Part shown: positions 43,058-50,851 of the stretch, one piece after another
Layout of the letters: every line of letters begins with the position of its first letter
Position numbering within the stretch: position 1 is the first letter of the stretch
Origin: Clostridiales bacterium
GTDB lineage: Bacteria > Bacillota > Clostridia > Peptostreptococcales > Anaerovoracaceae
Length of the DNA: 51,187 bases
Direction: 5' to 3'
Assembly: GCA_015058275.1 (NCBI GenBank)
Contig: SVCQ01000013.1
Span: 1-51,187, forward strand
Position numbers and translations under genes: made by a program
Notes under the pieces: model-generated
Told to the model about the DNA's origin: nothing
What the model saw: only the letters and a program-made list of their open reading frames with translations
Database searches by the model: none

Positions 43058-43606
43058 ATGGGGGTCAAGAAGACACACAGAATCCTGGCGGTACTGATCG
43101 CAGTAGTGATGGTTATGACATCCGGAATCGCTGTATTCGCAGCAGGATCCAACACGGGAGGAAGCACTGCGCCTGAGACTTATGTCGAGGTACAGGGCAA
43201 GACTGTCGTAGTCAATAATCCTACTGATGTGATCAAGTACAAGATGTACGGCAAGAAGAAATACAAAACAGCTTCTTCAAACGTACTTACAGGACTGAAG
43301 AAGGGTAAGAGATATGTCATTCTTACTGGAGGCAAGGTATACAAGGTTCTGATCGCCGGCGGTAAGGTCAAGAAGGCCACTGTCAAGAAGAACAAAGTTA
43401 CTGTCAAGATTTCCAGGAAGAAAGGCGCCAAGAAGTATGTCATCAGAGCTGTGAGAGTATCTGACGGCAAGGTGGTAAAGAAGACAGTCAGAAGCCTGAC
43501 CAAAAAGCTCAAACTTGAAGCCGGTACATGGCAGATCACAGTAACACCTAAGAATGGCAAGTATGTAGGACAGACATCCGCAGTTAAGACGGTTGTAGTC
43601 TACTAA
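43058..43606 (+). CDS. Small secreted Lys/Val-rich protein
   Basis: A 182-residue exported protein with a signal peptide 'MGVKKTHRILAVLIAVVMV' ending near VFAAG. The mature part has Lys/Val/Thr-rich strands such as 'KMYGKKKYKTASSN', 'KVYKVLIAGGKVKKATVKKN' and 'KYVIRAVRVSDGK', probably two beta-sandwich-like repeats. AAAGGAGG precedes the start. It lies between cpsD and cpsB. Its strong positive charge could help it bind anionic wall polymers, as with the tails of the other secreted proteins. Function unknown. Confidence 0.75.
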   Translation: MGVKKTHRILAVLIAVVMVMTSGIAVFAAGSNTGGSTAPETYVEVQGKTVVVNNPTDVIKYKMYGKKKYKTASSNVLTGLKKGKRYVILTGGKVYKVLIAGGKVKKATVKKNKVTVKISRKKGAKKYVIRAVRVSDGKVVKKTVRSLTKKLKLEAGTWQITVTPKNGKYVGQTSAVKTVVVY

Positions 43607-43612
43607 ACAGAT

Positions 43613-43644
43613 GCAGATATCTGCGATAACAGTTGATCAACTGT
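43613..43644. promoter_or_regulatory. Two adjacent perfect palindromes
   Basis: GCAGATATCTGC (43613-43624, 12 bp) and ACAGTTGATCAACTGT (43629-43644, 16 bp) are perfect palindromes directly after the stop codon at 43606. They precede the terminator hairpin and could be protein binding sites or part of a transcript end structure. Confidence 0.55.
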
Positions 43645-43645
43645 G

Positions 43646-43678
43646 CCGCCGGGGGCGGGATTCCTCCGGCGGTTTTTC
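43646..43678 (+). terminator. Terminator after the small secreted protein gene
   Basis: CCGCCGG (43646-43652) pairs with CCGGCGG (43666-43672), followed by TTTTTC. It lies just before the cpsB ribosome binding site, so readthrough or an internal promoter would be needed for cpsB. Confidence 0.8.
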
Positions 43679-43700
43679 TGATTATAAGGGGAGGCCTAAG

Positions 43701-44414
43701 ATGACAGACTTCCATACACATATACTGCCGGGCATAGACGACGGCAGCCGTGACATAGCCATGACAGCCGGGATGCTCGAGGCGGAGAGGGATCAGGGTG
43801 TGACGCGCATCTACGCGACACCTCACTTCTATGCGCACAGGGTATCCGTAAGCGGCTTTCTGGAAGGCAGGGCGGGTGCGCTGGCCGAGACCAGGGAGCT
43901 TCTCGCCTCAAGACCGGATCTGCCTGAGGTGATCGCGGGCGCTGAGGTGCTGTACTTTTCGGGCATCGGCAAGGCGGAGCAGCTGCCTTTGCTGTGTGCC
44001 GAGAACAGCGATATCCTGCTGATCGAGATGCCGTTCAGCCAGTGGAGAAGCGAGATGGCGAGCGAGATAAGCTACCTGATCAACAAAAGAAAGCTGAGGG
44101 TCTTGCTTGCCCACGTGGAGCGCTATGAGCAGTTCCAGAAGGACAAATCGGTATACAGGGAGATACTGGATATGCCGCTCACCGTGCAGATAAACGCCGG
44201 CAGCTTTATCGCGCCGGGGTTCCGCGGCAGGTCGAGACAAAAGCTCGCGTTCAGACTGCTGTCAGAGCATCCGGACTGCATCCTTGGCAGCGACTGCCAC
44301 AACCTGGACGACAGGCGGCCCAACCTCGCCGCTGCCAGAGTAGCCATTGAGAGGAAGGCCGGTGCCGCGCGCCTTGCAGCACTCGACGCCTTCACGGAAT
44401 CATTCCTGGGATAA
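43701..44414 (+). CDS. CpsB/CapC-type PHP tyrosine phosphatase
   Basis: A 237-residue metal-dependent protein-tyrosine phosphatase of the PHP family. 'DFHTHILPGIDDGS' binds metal, 'ATPHFYAH', 'LAHVERYEQF' and 'GSDCHNLDDRRPN' are further PHP motifs. It should dephosphorylate the CpsD tyrosine cluster. ATG 43701 follows AAGGGGAGG; a longer upstream frame (from 43611) crosses a terminator and is rejected. It completes the CpsC-CpsD-CpsB set with a small secreted protein gene inserted between. Confidence 0.93.
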   Translation: MTDFHTHILPGIDDGSRDIAMTAGMLEAERDQGVTRIYATPHFYAHRVSVSGFLEGRAGALAETRELLASRPDLPEVIAGAEVLYFSGIGKAEQLPLLCAENSDILLIEMPFSQWRSEMASEISYLINKRKLRVLLAHVERYEQFQKDKSVYREILDMPLTVQINAGSFIAPGFRGRSRQKLAFRLLSEHPDCILGSDCHNLDDRRPNLAAARVAIERKAGAARLAALDAFTESFLG

Positions 44415-44442
44415 GATAATTGATTTTTCTGAAAATTACATG

Positions 44443-44467
44443 AGCCGGTATAAGAGCCGGCTTTTTG
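44443..44467 (+). terminator. Terminator after cpsB
   Basis: AGCCGG (44443-44448) pairs with CCGGCT (44457-44462), then TTTTTGCG. Confidence 0.8.
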
Positions 44468-44488
44468 CGTGAAATGGTGAAACAGCGC

Positions 44489-44517
44489 TTTACTTTTACA
44501 CAACAATTATTTACAAT
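44489..44517 (+). promoter_or_regulatory. Promoter of the AbiEi-like gene
   Basis: TTTACT (44489-44494), 17 bp, TACAAT (44512-44517), ending 25 bp before ATG 44543. AbiEi-type antitoxins usually repress their own promoter, but no clear operator is seen. Confidence 0.65.
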
Positions 44518-44542
44518 ATGAGTGCAGAAATAAGGAGGTGCG

Positions 44543-45136
44543 ATGAGCGACACTACGATTATCGATAGAATGCTTAGTGAGAATAATGGAATCGTAACTA
44601 CAGCAGAAGTCGTGACGAAAAATATTTCAAAGCCAGTATTTATGTACTATGTGCGTAAGAACGGACTTAAAAAACTCGCTCACGGCATATATGCATCGGA
44701 GGAGGCTTGGCCGGATGAGTTCCAACTGCTCCAGCTGCAGTATCCCAAAATTGTTTTCTCTCATGAAAGTGCACTTTTCCTCAATGGAATGTCAGAAGGG
44801 GAGCCGGATCCTGTTTCTGTTACAGTTCCAAGAGGGTATCACTCGAAGAATATGGAAGAAAGCGATCTTAGGGTGTATCGGGTTTCACCGGAAAAGGTCG
44901 ATCTTGGTCTGGTTGAGCTGGAATCACCTACCGGAGCTGTTGTTCGAAGCTATAATCTTGAAAGAACTCTTTGCGATTTGTTACGCAGTCAAAGCAAAGT
45001 GGATTATCAGGAGATGATTGCAGCGTTTAAGAGCTATGTTCAGCGAAAAGATAAAAACATTCCACAGCTTATGAGGTACGGCAGCATTTTCCGGGTATCT
45101 AATAAAATGAAACCATATCTGGAGGTGCTTTTGTGA
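44543..45136 (+). CDS. Type IV toxin-antitoxin system AbiEi-like antitoxin
   Basis: A 197-residue protein of the AbiEi family. The N-terminal winged-helix ('AEVVTKNISKPVFMYYVRK') binds DNA and the C-terminal domain counteracts the toxin. 'HGIYASEEAWPDEF' and 'SHESALFLNGMS' are family motifs. A strong AAGGAGGTG site precedes ATG 44543. AT content is high compared with neighbours, suggesting acquisition. The normal partner is the nucleotidyltransferase AbiEii, but only its first codons follow here. Confidence 0.9.
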   Translation: MSDTTIIDRMLSENNGIVTTAEVVTKNISKPVFMYYVRKNGLKKLAHGIYASEEAWPDEFQLLQLQYPKIVFSHESALFLNGMSEGEPDPVSVTVPRGYHSKNMEESDLRVYRVSPEKVDLGLVELESPTGAVVRSYNLERTLCDLLRSQSKVDYQEMIAAFKSYVQRKDKNIPQLMRYGSIFRVSNKMKPYLEVLL

Positions 45137-45171
45137 TTCGTGCATCCAGACAGCTCAAAGACCTACTATAA
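45133..45171 (+). pseudogene. AbiEii toxin stub, 12 codons
   Basis: GTG 45133 overlaps the TGA of the antitoxin gene and has a perfect GGAGGTG site 5 nt upstream. It encodes MIRASRQLKDLL and then TAA. AbiEii toxins of this type begin with a very similar 'MI-A-QLKDLIRNLS' start. No further toxin sequence is found in the following 120 bp. The gene has therefore been truncated, leaving the antitoxin and its start signals. Confidence 0.7.
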
Positions 45172-45192
45172 TCATACATAATTTATTCTAGG

Positions 45193-45198
45193 TATAAT
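45193..45198 (+). promoter_or_regulatory. Possible -10 box of the TPR-like gene
   Basis: A perfect TATAAT lies 93 bp before ATG 45292, without a good -35 box at 16-18 bp. Confidence 0.35.
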
Positions 45199-45291
45199 GT
45201 ACACATCAATAAAACCGAGGTTGGCAGAAATATGCGATAAGTTAGAGATAGACTAAAATTTTGAGATCAAGACACGGTCTAAGGAGGGGTT

Positions 45292-46320
45292 ATGAGCAGA
45301 GAAACTGAGATGATCTTCAGGGAATTTGAGAAATATATGGATGAACACGGGAGGCCTGAGACTGAGCAAGATGTTAATGATATGATGCAGGCCTTTATGC
45401 TGGAGTATAACCAGAGCGTCGCCTCTCGTGAACCTTTGACTCCCGCAACTGCGAGTTCTGCCGATGATTACATCGATCTTGCAGCACAGGCGGCATCCCT
45501 GGACGAAGCTATTGGCTATGCCAAAAGAGCTGTCAAACTTGAGCCGGATAATCTTGATGCGGAACTGTATTATGTTGCGCTCAGCGCGAAGGACCACTTT
45601 GACAGGCTGAATAAGATCAAGAGGCTGGTACAGAAGGGAAACCGAATGATGAAAGAGCAGGGCTACTTCGATGAGGAGTATATTGGTGCTTTCTGGGGCT
45701 TCCACCAGACGAGGCCTTACATGAGAGCGCGCCAGGCTTATGTAGATGCGCTGCTCGATGTGTGCATGTTTGAGGCTGCAGTGGTCGAGTGCGAGGATAT
45801 GATAAGGCTGAGTGAAAACGACAATATCGGCGCGAGATATACGCTCATGCATCTGTATGCTCTGGAGGGTAATGAGGAAAAAGCGCTTGAGCTATTTGAT
45901 CGATATACGGAAGACGGAGCGATGATGCTGCTGCCACTCGCGGTGCTGTATTATAAAAAGAATGATCTTAAGACTTCGCTCAAATATCTCAAACAGATCA
46001 TGAAGCACAACCCGGATCTGAAGAAGTTCCTCAGATCGGCAGCGGAGCTTGGCGATCCGTTGCCGGACGACTTTGATCCGTCGATGTACAGACCGTATAC
46101 GGTCGATGAGATCAATGTAGCTGTATTCGAAAACGATTGGCTGTATATGGTCAACGGCATGTTCTTCATCTGGGCCAATAATGAGCTGAACGAAAAGGGT
46201 CGCAAGAACGGAAGCAAGAAGAAAACGAAAAAGACCGGGATAGCAAACGGCAAGTTTAAAGTCCCGCCTGATGAGATGTTCTATGATGACGAGATCACGG
46301 AAATGTTTGAGGACGTATAG
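45292..46320 (+). CDS. TPR-like protein of unknown function
   Basis: A 342-residue soluble protein with helical tetratricopeptide-like repeats, for example 'DEAIGYAKRAVKLEPDNLDA' (about 70-89) and 'ALEGNEEKALELFDRYTED' (about 188-206). A C-terminal segment with an aromatic 'NDWLYMVNGMFFIWAN' motif and a basic tail ('KGRKNGSKKKTKK') follow. Proteins of this design occur as stand-alone genes in Clostridia; I do not know their role. AAGGAGGGG precedes ATG 45292. It lies upstream of the ribosomal operon with its own start. Confidence 0.7.
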   Translation: MSRETEMIFREFEKYMDEHGRPETEQDVNDMMQAFMLEYNQSVASREPLTPATASSADDYIDLAAQAASLDEAIGYAKRAVKLEPDNLDAELYYVALSAKDHFDRLNKIKRLVQKGNRMMKEQGYFDEEYIGAFWGFHQTRPYMRARQAYVDALLDVCMFEAAVVECEDMIRLSENDNIGARYTLMHLYALEGNEEKALELFDRYTEDGAMMLLPLAVLYYKKNDLKTSLKYLKQIMKHNPDLKKFLRSAAELGDPLPDDFDPSMYRPYTVDEINVAVFENDWLYMVNGMFFIWANNELNEKGRKNGSKKKTKKTGIANGKFKVPPDEMFYDDEITEMFEDV

Positions 46321-46366
46321 GTAGATGCAATGACATCTAAAGGGCAAGATTTTTTGGTGAGATTTA

Positions 46367-46394
46367 TTGCTTTTTGGGATGATTTGTATATAAT
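46367..46394 (+). promoter_or_regulatory. Promoter of the rpsF operon
   Basis: TTGCTT (46367-46372) and TATAAT (46389-46394) with a 16-bp spacer. The transcript starts about 75 bp before rpsF. Confidence 0.7.
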
Positions 46395-46399
46395 AGTCA

Positions 46400-46474
46400 A
46401 GTGCGTCAATGGGGGCGCGCGTACCAACTGCGCAGGGCAAACCTGCGCCGCTTAAGACCACAGGAGGTGTCAAC
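46400..46474 (+). ncRNA. rpsF leader, candidate S6:S18 autoregulatory motif
   Basis: The GC-rich leader has a GCGCAGG-GCAAA-CCTGCGC hairpin (46429-46447 region) followed by CCG and CTTAAG. In many bacteria the rpsF leader binds the S6:S18 complex through a CCG near a paired region, giving feedback control of the operon. The hairpin and CCG are visible here; a match to the family structure was not tested. Confidence 0.45.
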
Positions 46475-46762
46475 ATGAGAGATTATGAACTTCTATTCGT
46501 GCTTGATCCAAGCCTGGACGAAGAGACTAAGGCAAACCTCATTGAGACAGTTAAGTCTGTTATCAATGCTGGTGGCGAGGCCGGAGAGGCTGATGTATGG
46601 GGCGACCGCAAGCTCGCTTACAACATCAACAAGCAGAGCACAGGCTACTATGTAGTCCTGCCGTTCAAGGCTGACGCCGAGCTGCCTAAGGAGCTCGACA
46701 GAAGGCTCAGGATCAATGAGAACGTAATGAGGCATATCATCGTCTGCCAGGACGAAGAGTAG
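46475..46762 (+). CDS. rpsF: 30S ribosomal protein S6
   Basis: A 95-residue protein, the usual length of bacterial S6. It starts 'MRDYELLFVLDPSLDE' and ends 'NVMRHIIVCQDEE'. It pairs with S18 on the 30S platform. AGGAGGTGT precedes ATG 46475; a longer in-frame start at 46409 runs through the leader hairpin and is rejected. It is the first gene of the classic rpsF-ssb-rpsR operon. Confidence 0.97.
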   Translation: MRDYELLFVLDPSLDEETKANLIETVKSVINAGGEAGEADVWGDRKLAYNINKQSTGYYVVLPFKADAELPKELDRRLRINENVMRHIIVCQDEE

Positions 46763-46782
46763 CATCCGGAGGGAGGTAAGTT

Positions 46783-47280
46783 ATGAACAGTGTAGTTCTT
46801 ATCGGAAGACTTGCCAGAGACCCTGAACTGAGCTATACGCCTAACACACAGACTGCTGTCTGCAAATTCACTCTCGCGGTCGACAGACCGAGGAGACAGG
46901 GAGAGGACCAGGGCGCGGATTTCCTGCGCATCACAGTCTTCGGAAGACAGGCTGAGACCTGCGACAGATATCTGTCCAAGGGCAGACAGGCGGCCGTTCA
47001 CGGAAGGATCGAGACCGGAAGCTACAAGAACAGAGAAGGTGCCACAGTCTACACAACCGATATCATCGCTGACAGAGTCGAGTTCCTCGGAGGAGGAGAC
47101 CGCGGACAGAGTTCGCAGGGCGGCTCGTATCAGGGTGGCGGTCAGAGCTCGTTCGGAGGCGGAGACTCCGGCTTCAACGACGGACCGGCTTCGGGCTTCA
47201 GCGCACCGGCAGAACCACTCGGCGGATTTGACGACATGCCGGATACATTCCAGGCAGCCGAGGATGATATTCCATTCTAA
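46783..47280 (+). CDS. ssb: Single-stranded DNA-binding protein
   Basis: A 165-residue SSB. The OB-fold (1-105) starts '[16 protein letters not shown]' and carries '[11 protein letters not shown]', a Gly/Ser/Gln-rich linker follows, and the acidic tip 'EDDIPF' recruits partner proteins. GGAGGGAGG precedes the ATG. It lies 20 bp after rpsF and 20 bp before rpsR. It protects ssDNA in replication and repair. Confidence 0.97.
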   Translation: MNSVVLIGRLARDPELSYTPNTQTAVCKFTLAVDRPRRQGEDQGADFLRITVFGRQAETCDRYLSKGRQAAVHGRIETGSYKNREGATVYTTDIIADRVEFLGGGDRGQSSQGGSYQGGGQSSFGGGDSGFNDGPASGFSAPAEPLGGFDDMPDTFQAAEDDIPF

Positions 47281-47300
47281 GAAAGGGGAAAGCACGAATC

Positions 47301-47552
47301 ATGGAAAGAAACAGCAGACCTAAGCGCATGAACAATGGCATGAGAAGACGTAAAGTTTGCCAGTTCTGTGCAGATCAGGACAAGAAGATCGACTACAAGG
47401 ATGCTGAGACTCTTAAGAAGTACATTACCGAGAGAGGTAAGATCCTTCCGAGAAGAGTTACAGGCACTTGCGCAATGCACCAGAGAGCAGTTGCTAAGGC
47501 TATCAAGAGAGCCAGAGTAGTCGCAATACTGCCGTTTGACGCAGATCAGTAG
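47301..47552 (+). CDS. rpsR: 30S ribosomal protein S18, zinc-binding type
   Basis: An 83-residue S18. '[20 protein letters not shown]' and '[19 protein letters not shown]' are signatures; the CxxC and CxxH pairs indicate the zinc-ribbon (C+) form. It is the last gene of the operon, ends before the hairpin at 47591, and is placed beside S6 in the ribosome. Confidence 0.97.
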   Translation: MERNSRPKRMNNGMRRRKVCQFCADQDKKIDYKDAETLKKYITERGKILPRRVTGTCAMHQRAVAKAIKRARVVAILPFDADQ

Positions 47553-47590
47553 AATATCTGACGAAGACGGATCAGAGGATTATAACAGGG

Positions 47591-47617
47591 AGCCGGTCCG
47601 TATGGATCGGCTTCTTT
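47591..47617 (+). terminator. Terminator of the rpsF-ssb-rpsR operon
   Basis: AGCCGGTCC (47591-47599) pairs with GGATCGGCT (47604-47612) with one G-T pair and a 4-nt loop, followed by TCTTTAG. Confidence 0.85.
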
Positions 47618-47636
47618 AGTTCAGGGACGGGAGAGC

Positions 47637-49160
47637 ATGTCACCGATAAAGCGAGGCAGGAAGCCAAAGAACGAGACGGTAAAGGTCCGTAAGGTGCGGA
47701 CCAACTTCCGCATGATAAAGAACGTAGAGATGAACCTGCATCAGTGGATCAGGTTCTTTTCTGCTGTTTCGGTTCTGCTGATGCTGGTCATAACCCTGAC
47801 AGGTGTAGTTATCAGCAGGCACTACCGGGAGTACCCGGGCAAGGTCGAGCGTGACACGATCCTATGTGCCGACAGGGGCTCGAACTATCTCACCATAGCG
47901 TGGGAGGAGCCTCACAACGTGGATGTATACCACGTCTATTACAAGGTGAGTGACAAGAAGACCGCAGAGGGAGATGAAGCCGTTGCCAAGGGCGAGAAGG
48001 AGCCTGACGAAAGCTGGTCTGTCGTGGACAGCGAGGGAGGCGAAGCCAGGATCGAAGGTCTGCAGGAGAGCACCAAGTACTCCTTTATAGTCAGGGGCGA
48101 CAACGAGAACCACAAAGGTCACCCGACCGGCATCAGGAATTTCATGACCAAAAAGGCGCAGACCCTCGATGTCACCAAGGTGATCACCAAGCTCACATGC
48201 AGCGAGCCGTTCAGGCTGGACAGGGGGGCCAAGACAGATGTCGTGCTCGAATCGAGCGATCCTGAGGTAGCTTCGATCAACGAGGCCGGCGAGGTCGTGC
48301 CTGTAGGAGCGGGCGTAACGGACATCACTATCCACGCAAAGGAGACGTCTGAATACGAGGGCGCCGAGGAGATAGTGGAGCTTCGCGTCATCGAGACAGA
48401 GCCTGTATCCTCGGGCGGCGCTAGCGCCCATGTTATATACCATCTTGATGCTGACAACTGCGAAGTGGTCAAGCAGATCACGGGCTCGGGCGGCGCAGTC
48501 GTGCCTCAGGGCCTCGGATACTCGGGAGACAAATACATAGTCTCCTACGGCATGGGCAACCCTAACCGCATCATCAGCTTTGATGTTGAGGGTGACGGCA
48601 AGGAAGTCTCCGTGCCTTCCATCAGCCTGGGCCATCCGAACGGATTCACCTACGCTGATGAGAACGGGCGCTGCTACTGCGTCAAGGGCTGGTCGTCAAC
48701 GGCTGTTACATATGAGCCTTCATCGGGCAAATACGATACGGTCAGTCTTCCGTACGGATGCTCGGGCATCGGTTATGACCGCAAGGAGAAGCTCCTGTAT
48801 ACCTGCTCGAGGACAGCGATGGTGGCATACAACATATCCGCCGGTTATGAGATCGTCCACAGGACCGGCGTCGTAAGGCACAGCGGATATGTATATACTC
48901 AGGACTGCGGCGGCTACGGCGGCATCATGATGAGATGCCTGTCCGGCAGCAACAAGCACGGCACCAACTACATCGACCTCTACGATATGCGCAAGGGCAC
49001 GTATCTCGGCTCGTTCTCCTGCGACCTGAGTGAGGTCGAGAGCGCCATAGTCGACAAGGACGGCTTCCTCGAGATCCTTGCCAACAACACATCCGGCACG
49101 GACTACATCTGGAAGACTCAGATCAATATGGATACCCTGTCCGAAGGGATCAGAGAATAA
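47637..49160 (+). CDS. Membrane-anchored FN3/Ig-like/beta-propeller protein
   Basis: A 507-residue protein. A basic cytoplasmic N-terminus ('MSPIKRGRKPKNE') precedes one membrane segment (about 43-63, 'AVSVLLMLVITLTGVVIS'). The outside part has an FN3-like domain (about 72-175), a BIG2-like domain (about 180-255) and a beta-propeller-like domain (about 265-500) with 'GLGYSGDKYIVSYGMGNP' and 'GIGYDRKEKLLYTCSR' blades. The propeller resembles that of the protein at 18730, but no Lys tail is present. It starts after GGGAG and ATG 47637. It is a surface binding or sensor protein of unknown ligand. Confidence 0.7.
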   Translation: MSPIKRGRKPKNETVKVRKVRTNFRMIKNVEMNLHQWIRFFSAVSVLLMLVITLTGVVISRHYREYPGKVERDTILCADRGSNYLTIAWEEPHNVDVYHVYYKVSDKKTAEGDEAVAKGEKEPDESWSVVDSEGGEARIEGLQESTKYSFIVRGDNENHKGHPTGIRNFMTKKAQTLDVTKVITKLTCSEPFRLDRGAKTDVVLESSDPEVASINEAGEVVPVGAGVTDITIHAKETSEYEGAEEIVELRVIETEPVSSGGASAHVIYHLDADNCEVVKQITGSGGAVVPQGLGYSGDKYIVSYGMGNPNRIISFDVEGDGKEVSVPSISLGHPNGFTYADENGRCYCVKGWSSTAVTYEPSSGKYDTVSLPYGCSGIGYDRKEKLLYTCSRTAMVAYNISAGYEIVHRTGVVRHSGYVYTQDCGGYGGIMMRCLSGSNKHGTNYIDLYDMRKGTYLGSFSCDLSEVESAIVDKDGFLEILANNTSGTDYIWKTQINMDTLSEGIRE

Positions 49161-49198
49161 AGAAAAAAGAAAAAAGAAAAAAGAAAAAGAAAAAGAAA
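49160..49198 (+). repeat. A/G low-complexity run after a stop codon
   Basis: After the stop TAA (49158-49160) comes AAGA4-6 repeats (AAAAAAG and AAAAAG) over about 38 bp, just before the terminator. It is a slippage-prone tract without coding meaning. Confidence 0.75.
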
Positions 49199-49199
49199 T

Positions 49200-49257
49200 A
49201 AGCGGCTGCTTACCGATAACTCATCAAAGGACAGTTATTGTCAAGCAGCCGCTTTGT
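49200..49257. terminator. Terminator between FN3 protein gene and panE
   Basis: AAGCGGCTGCTT (49200-49211) pairs with AAGCAGCCGCTT (49243-49254), a perfect 12-bp stem with an internal short hairpin, followed by TGTATATG; A-rich sequence precedes it on the other strand. Confidence 0.85.
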
Positions 49258-49327
49258 ATATGTTTTAGTTTGACTGTAAATGCTACATATTGACGCTTTC
49301 GGGCCGGATATATAAGGACTGCATCCG

Positions 49328-50254
49328 CTAGCCTTTACGGAGGGCGGCGATCTTCTCTCTTGCGGTGATCGCGAGGTAGAGGATCTCGTTGGCAGGAGTC
49401 GGGATGCCGTGCTTGCGGCCGAGCTTGACTACCGTGCCGGAGTACTCGTCTATCTCTATAGGTCTGCCGGCCTCGTAGTCCTGGAGCATGGACATCTTTT
49501 TGTCCGGCGGGAAGTTGACCAGCATCTCGATTATCTCGTTCCGGTCGGTCTCGTCTATGTCCACGCCCTCAGCCTTGCCGATGGCAACGATCTCGTCCAT
49601 GAGCATCTTCATCAGCTCGCGGACTTCCTCGACCTGTCCGAAGAAACCGCACTCGGCCTGGACTTCGACAGCTGTCTGACTGGCTCCTGTATTGAGCATC
49701 CACTTGCGCCACTTGGCCTTGCGCATGTCTGCGTATATCTTGACGTTGACTCCGAGCTCCTTGAGCCTGTCGCAGACCTCCTGTACCTCAGGCTTGATCA
49801 CGCGGTTGTCGGCGTAGCCGATCTGCATCTCTCCGAGGGTGTTGAAATATACCCTGCGGCTCATGCGGTGGGCGTCTGTCCTGAGGACTATGCCGTGGAA
49901 CACGCGGTTGTCTGGGAACTCGCCCTCGAGGAGAGTGGTCGTCGTGATGCCGTTCTCGATAGGAAGGATGATGGTATCCTTGTCGATGAGAGGGCGGATG
50001 TCCGTGATTACAGAATCAAGACTGTAGGTCTTGGCAGCGAGTATGATCAGATCGAGATGGACTCCCTGCGAAGGGTCCGAATAGACATTTGGATAGAAGA
50101 CCTCGTTGTTGACCGAGATGCCTTTGGTGACGAGGCGTTCAGCACGCTCTCCCGTCGCGACCAGGTAGACATTGTCAGGGTCCTTTTTATACATTTCGTA
50201 CATGAGCGAGCTGCCGACGGCACCCGCACCTACGATACCTACTGTTTTGATCAT
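49328..50254 (-). CDS. panE: 2-dehydropantoate 2-reductase (ketopantoate reductase)
   Basis: A 308-residue NADPH-dependent enzyme of the ApbA/PanE family that reduces ketopantoate to pantoate in CoA synthesis. 'VGIVGAGAVGSSLMYEM' is the NADPH loop, 'AKTYSLDSV' lies in the cofactor domain, and 'KAKWRKWMLNTGASQT' holds the catalytic Lys and Asn. The start ATG 50254 has GAGGATAA upstream; a far longer frame continuing to 50938 is rejected because the conserved N-terminus begins here. No panB or panC is in the window. A weak extended -10 (TGTTATGCT, plus coordinates about 50302-50310) is on the minus strand. Confidence 0.92.
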   Translation of the reverse strand: MIKTVGIVGAGAVGSSLMYEMYKKDPDNVYLVATGERAERLVTKGISVNNEVFYPNVYSDPSQGVHLDLIILAAKTYSLDSVITDIRPLIDKDTIILPIENGITTTTLLEGEFPDNRVFHGIVLRTDAHRMSRRVYFNTLGEMQIGYADNRVIKPEVQEVCDRLKELGVNVKIYADMRKAKWRKWMLNTGASQTAVEVQAECGFFGQVEEVRELMKMLMDEIVAIGKAEGVDIDETDRNEIIEMLVNFPPDKKMSMLQDYEAGRPIEIDEYSGTVVKLGRKHGIPTPANEILYLAITAREKIAALRKG

Positions 50255-50379
50255 TGAAATTATCCTCGCGTTGTGCTTTAAATTAATTGCTTTCAGCTTA
50301 TGTAAGCATAACAGATAAACGGCACAAATTGAATACGGGATTTCCGCTGAATCGACACATTCAGAGGGCCCGGATGAAG

Positions 50380-50385
50380 TAAAAT
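50380..50385 (+). promoter_or_regulatory. Possible -10 box of the VanZ-like gene
   Basis: TAAAAT at 50380-50385 ends 7 bp before ATG 50393, so the transcript could start at the ATG. A -35-like TCGACA is 22 bp upstream, which is too far to be convincing. Confidence 0.35.
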
Positions 50386-50392
50386 CTTTGAC

Positions 50393-50827
50393 ATGAGAGA
50401 ACTGATATATAACTTTATTACATGGGTAGCGAGGGTGCACGACAGCATCCTCAGCATCAACGATACGGGCGGCTATTACTTTGACGACAAGCAGCTCCAT
50501 TTCCTCGTGATCGGAGCCTTTGGCATGGCCCTTATCTTTGTGATCTACCCGATCTTCAAGTGGCTTGCAAATCACGGTCATACTATGGTGGTGACGTGGA
50601 TATATGTATTTACGGTAATACTCGTACTGAGCTTTGCGATCGAGATAGGCCAGTGGTATTCGGGCACCGGCACGATGGACAGCGAGGATATAGCCTACGG
50701 CCTGTCCGGCTTCCTGGTGATGTTCCTCATATTTGCCATAGTGCGCGGGATATATCACGGGATCAGGAGCCTGCTCAAAAAGGATACGGAGGACGAGGAT
50801 TTCCGCCATAGCTACAAGGGATACTAG
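50393..50827 (+). CDS. VanZ-like small membrane protein
   Basis: A 144-residue protein with four hydrophobic segments. 'DDKQLHFLVIGAFGM' and 'AIEIGQWYSGTGTMDSEDI' match the conserved Asp-Lys-x2-His and Glu-x2-Gln patterns of VanZ-like proteins, often linked to envelope or antibiotic stress. No Shine-Dalgarno is seen before ATG 50393, in line with a possible leaderless start. Its last codons (SYKGY) and stop are repeated 24 bp downstream. Confidence 0.65.
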   Translation: MRELIYNFITWVARVHDSILSINDTGGYYFDDKQLHFLVIGAFGMALIFVIYPIFKWLANHGHTMVVTWIYVFTVILVLSFAIEIGQWYSGTGTMDSEDIAYGLSGFLVMFLIFAIVRGIYHGIRSLLKKDTEDEDFRHSYKGY

Positions 50828-50851
50828 AGCAAAAGCTACAAGGGCTACTAG
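50810..50851 (+). repeat. 18-bp duplication of a gene end
   Basis: AGCTACAAGGGATACTAG (50810-50827) and AGCTACAAGGGCTACTAG (50834-50851) are separated by 6 bp and differ by one base. It includes the stop codon of the VanZ-like gene. Confidence 0.85.

Noticed and set aside
45172-45291. Remaining AbiEii toxin sequence
   Set aside because: No frame of the 120 bp shows the toxin's nucleotidyltransferase motifs, so the toxin is truncated and not frameshifted.
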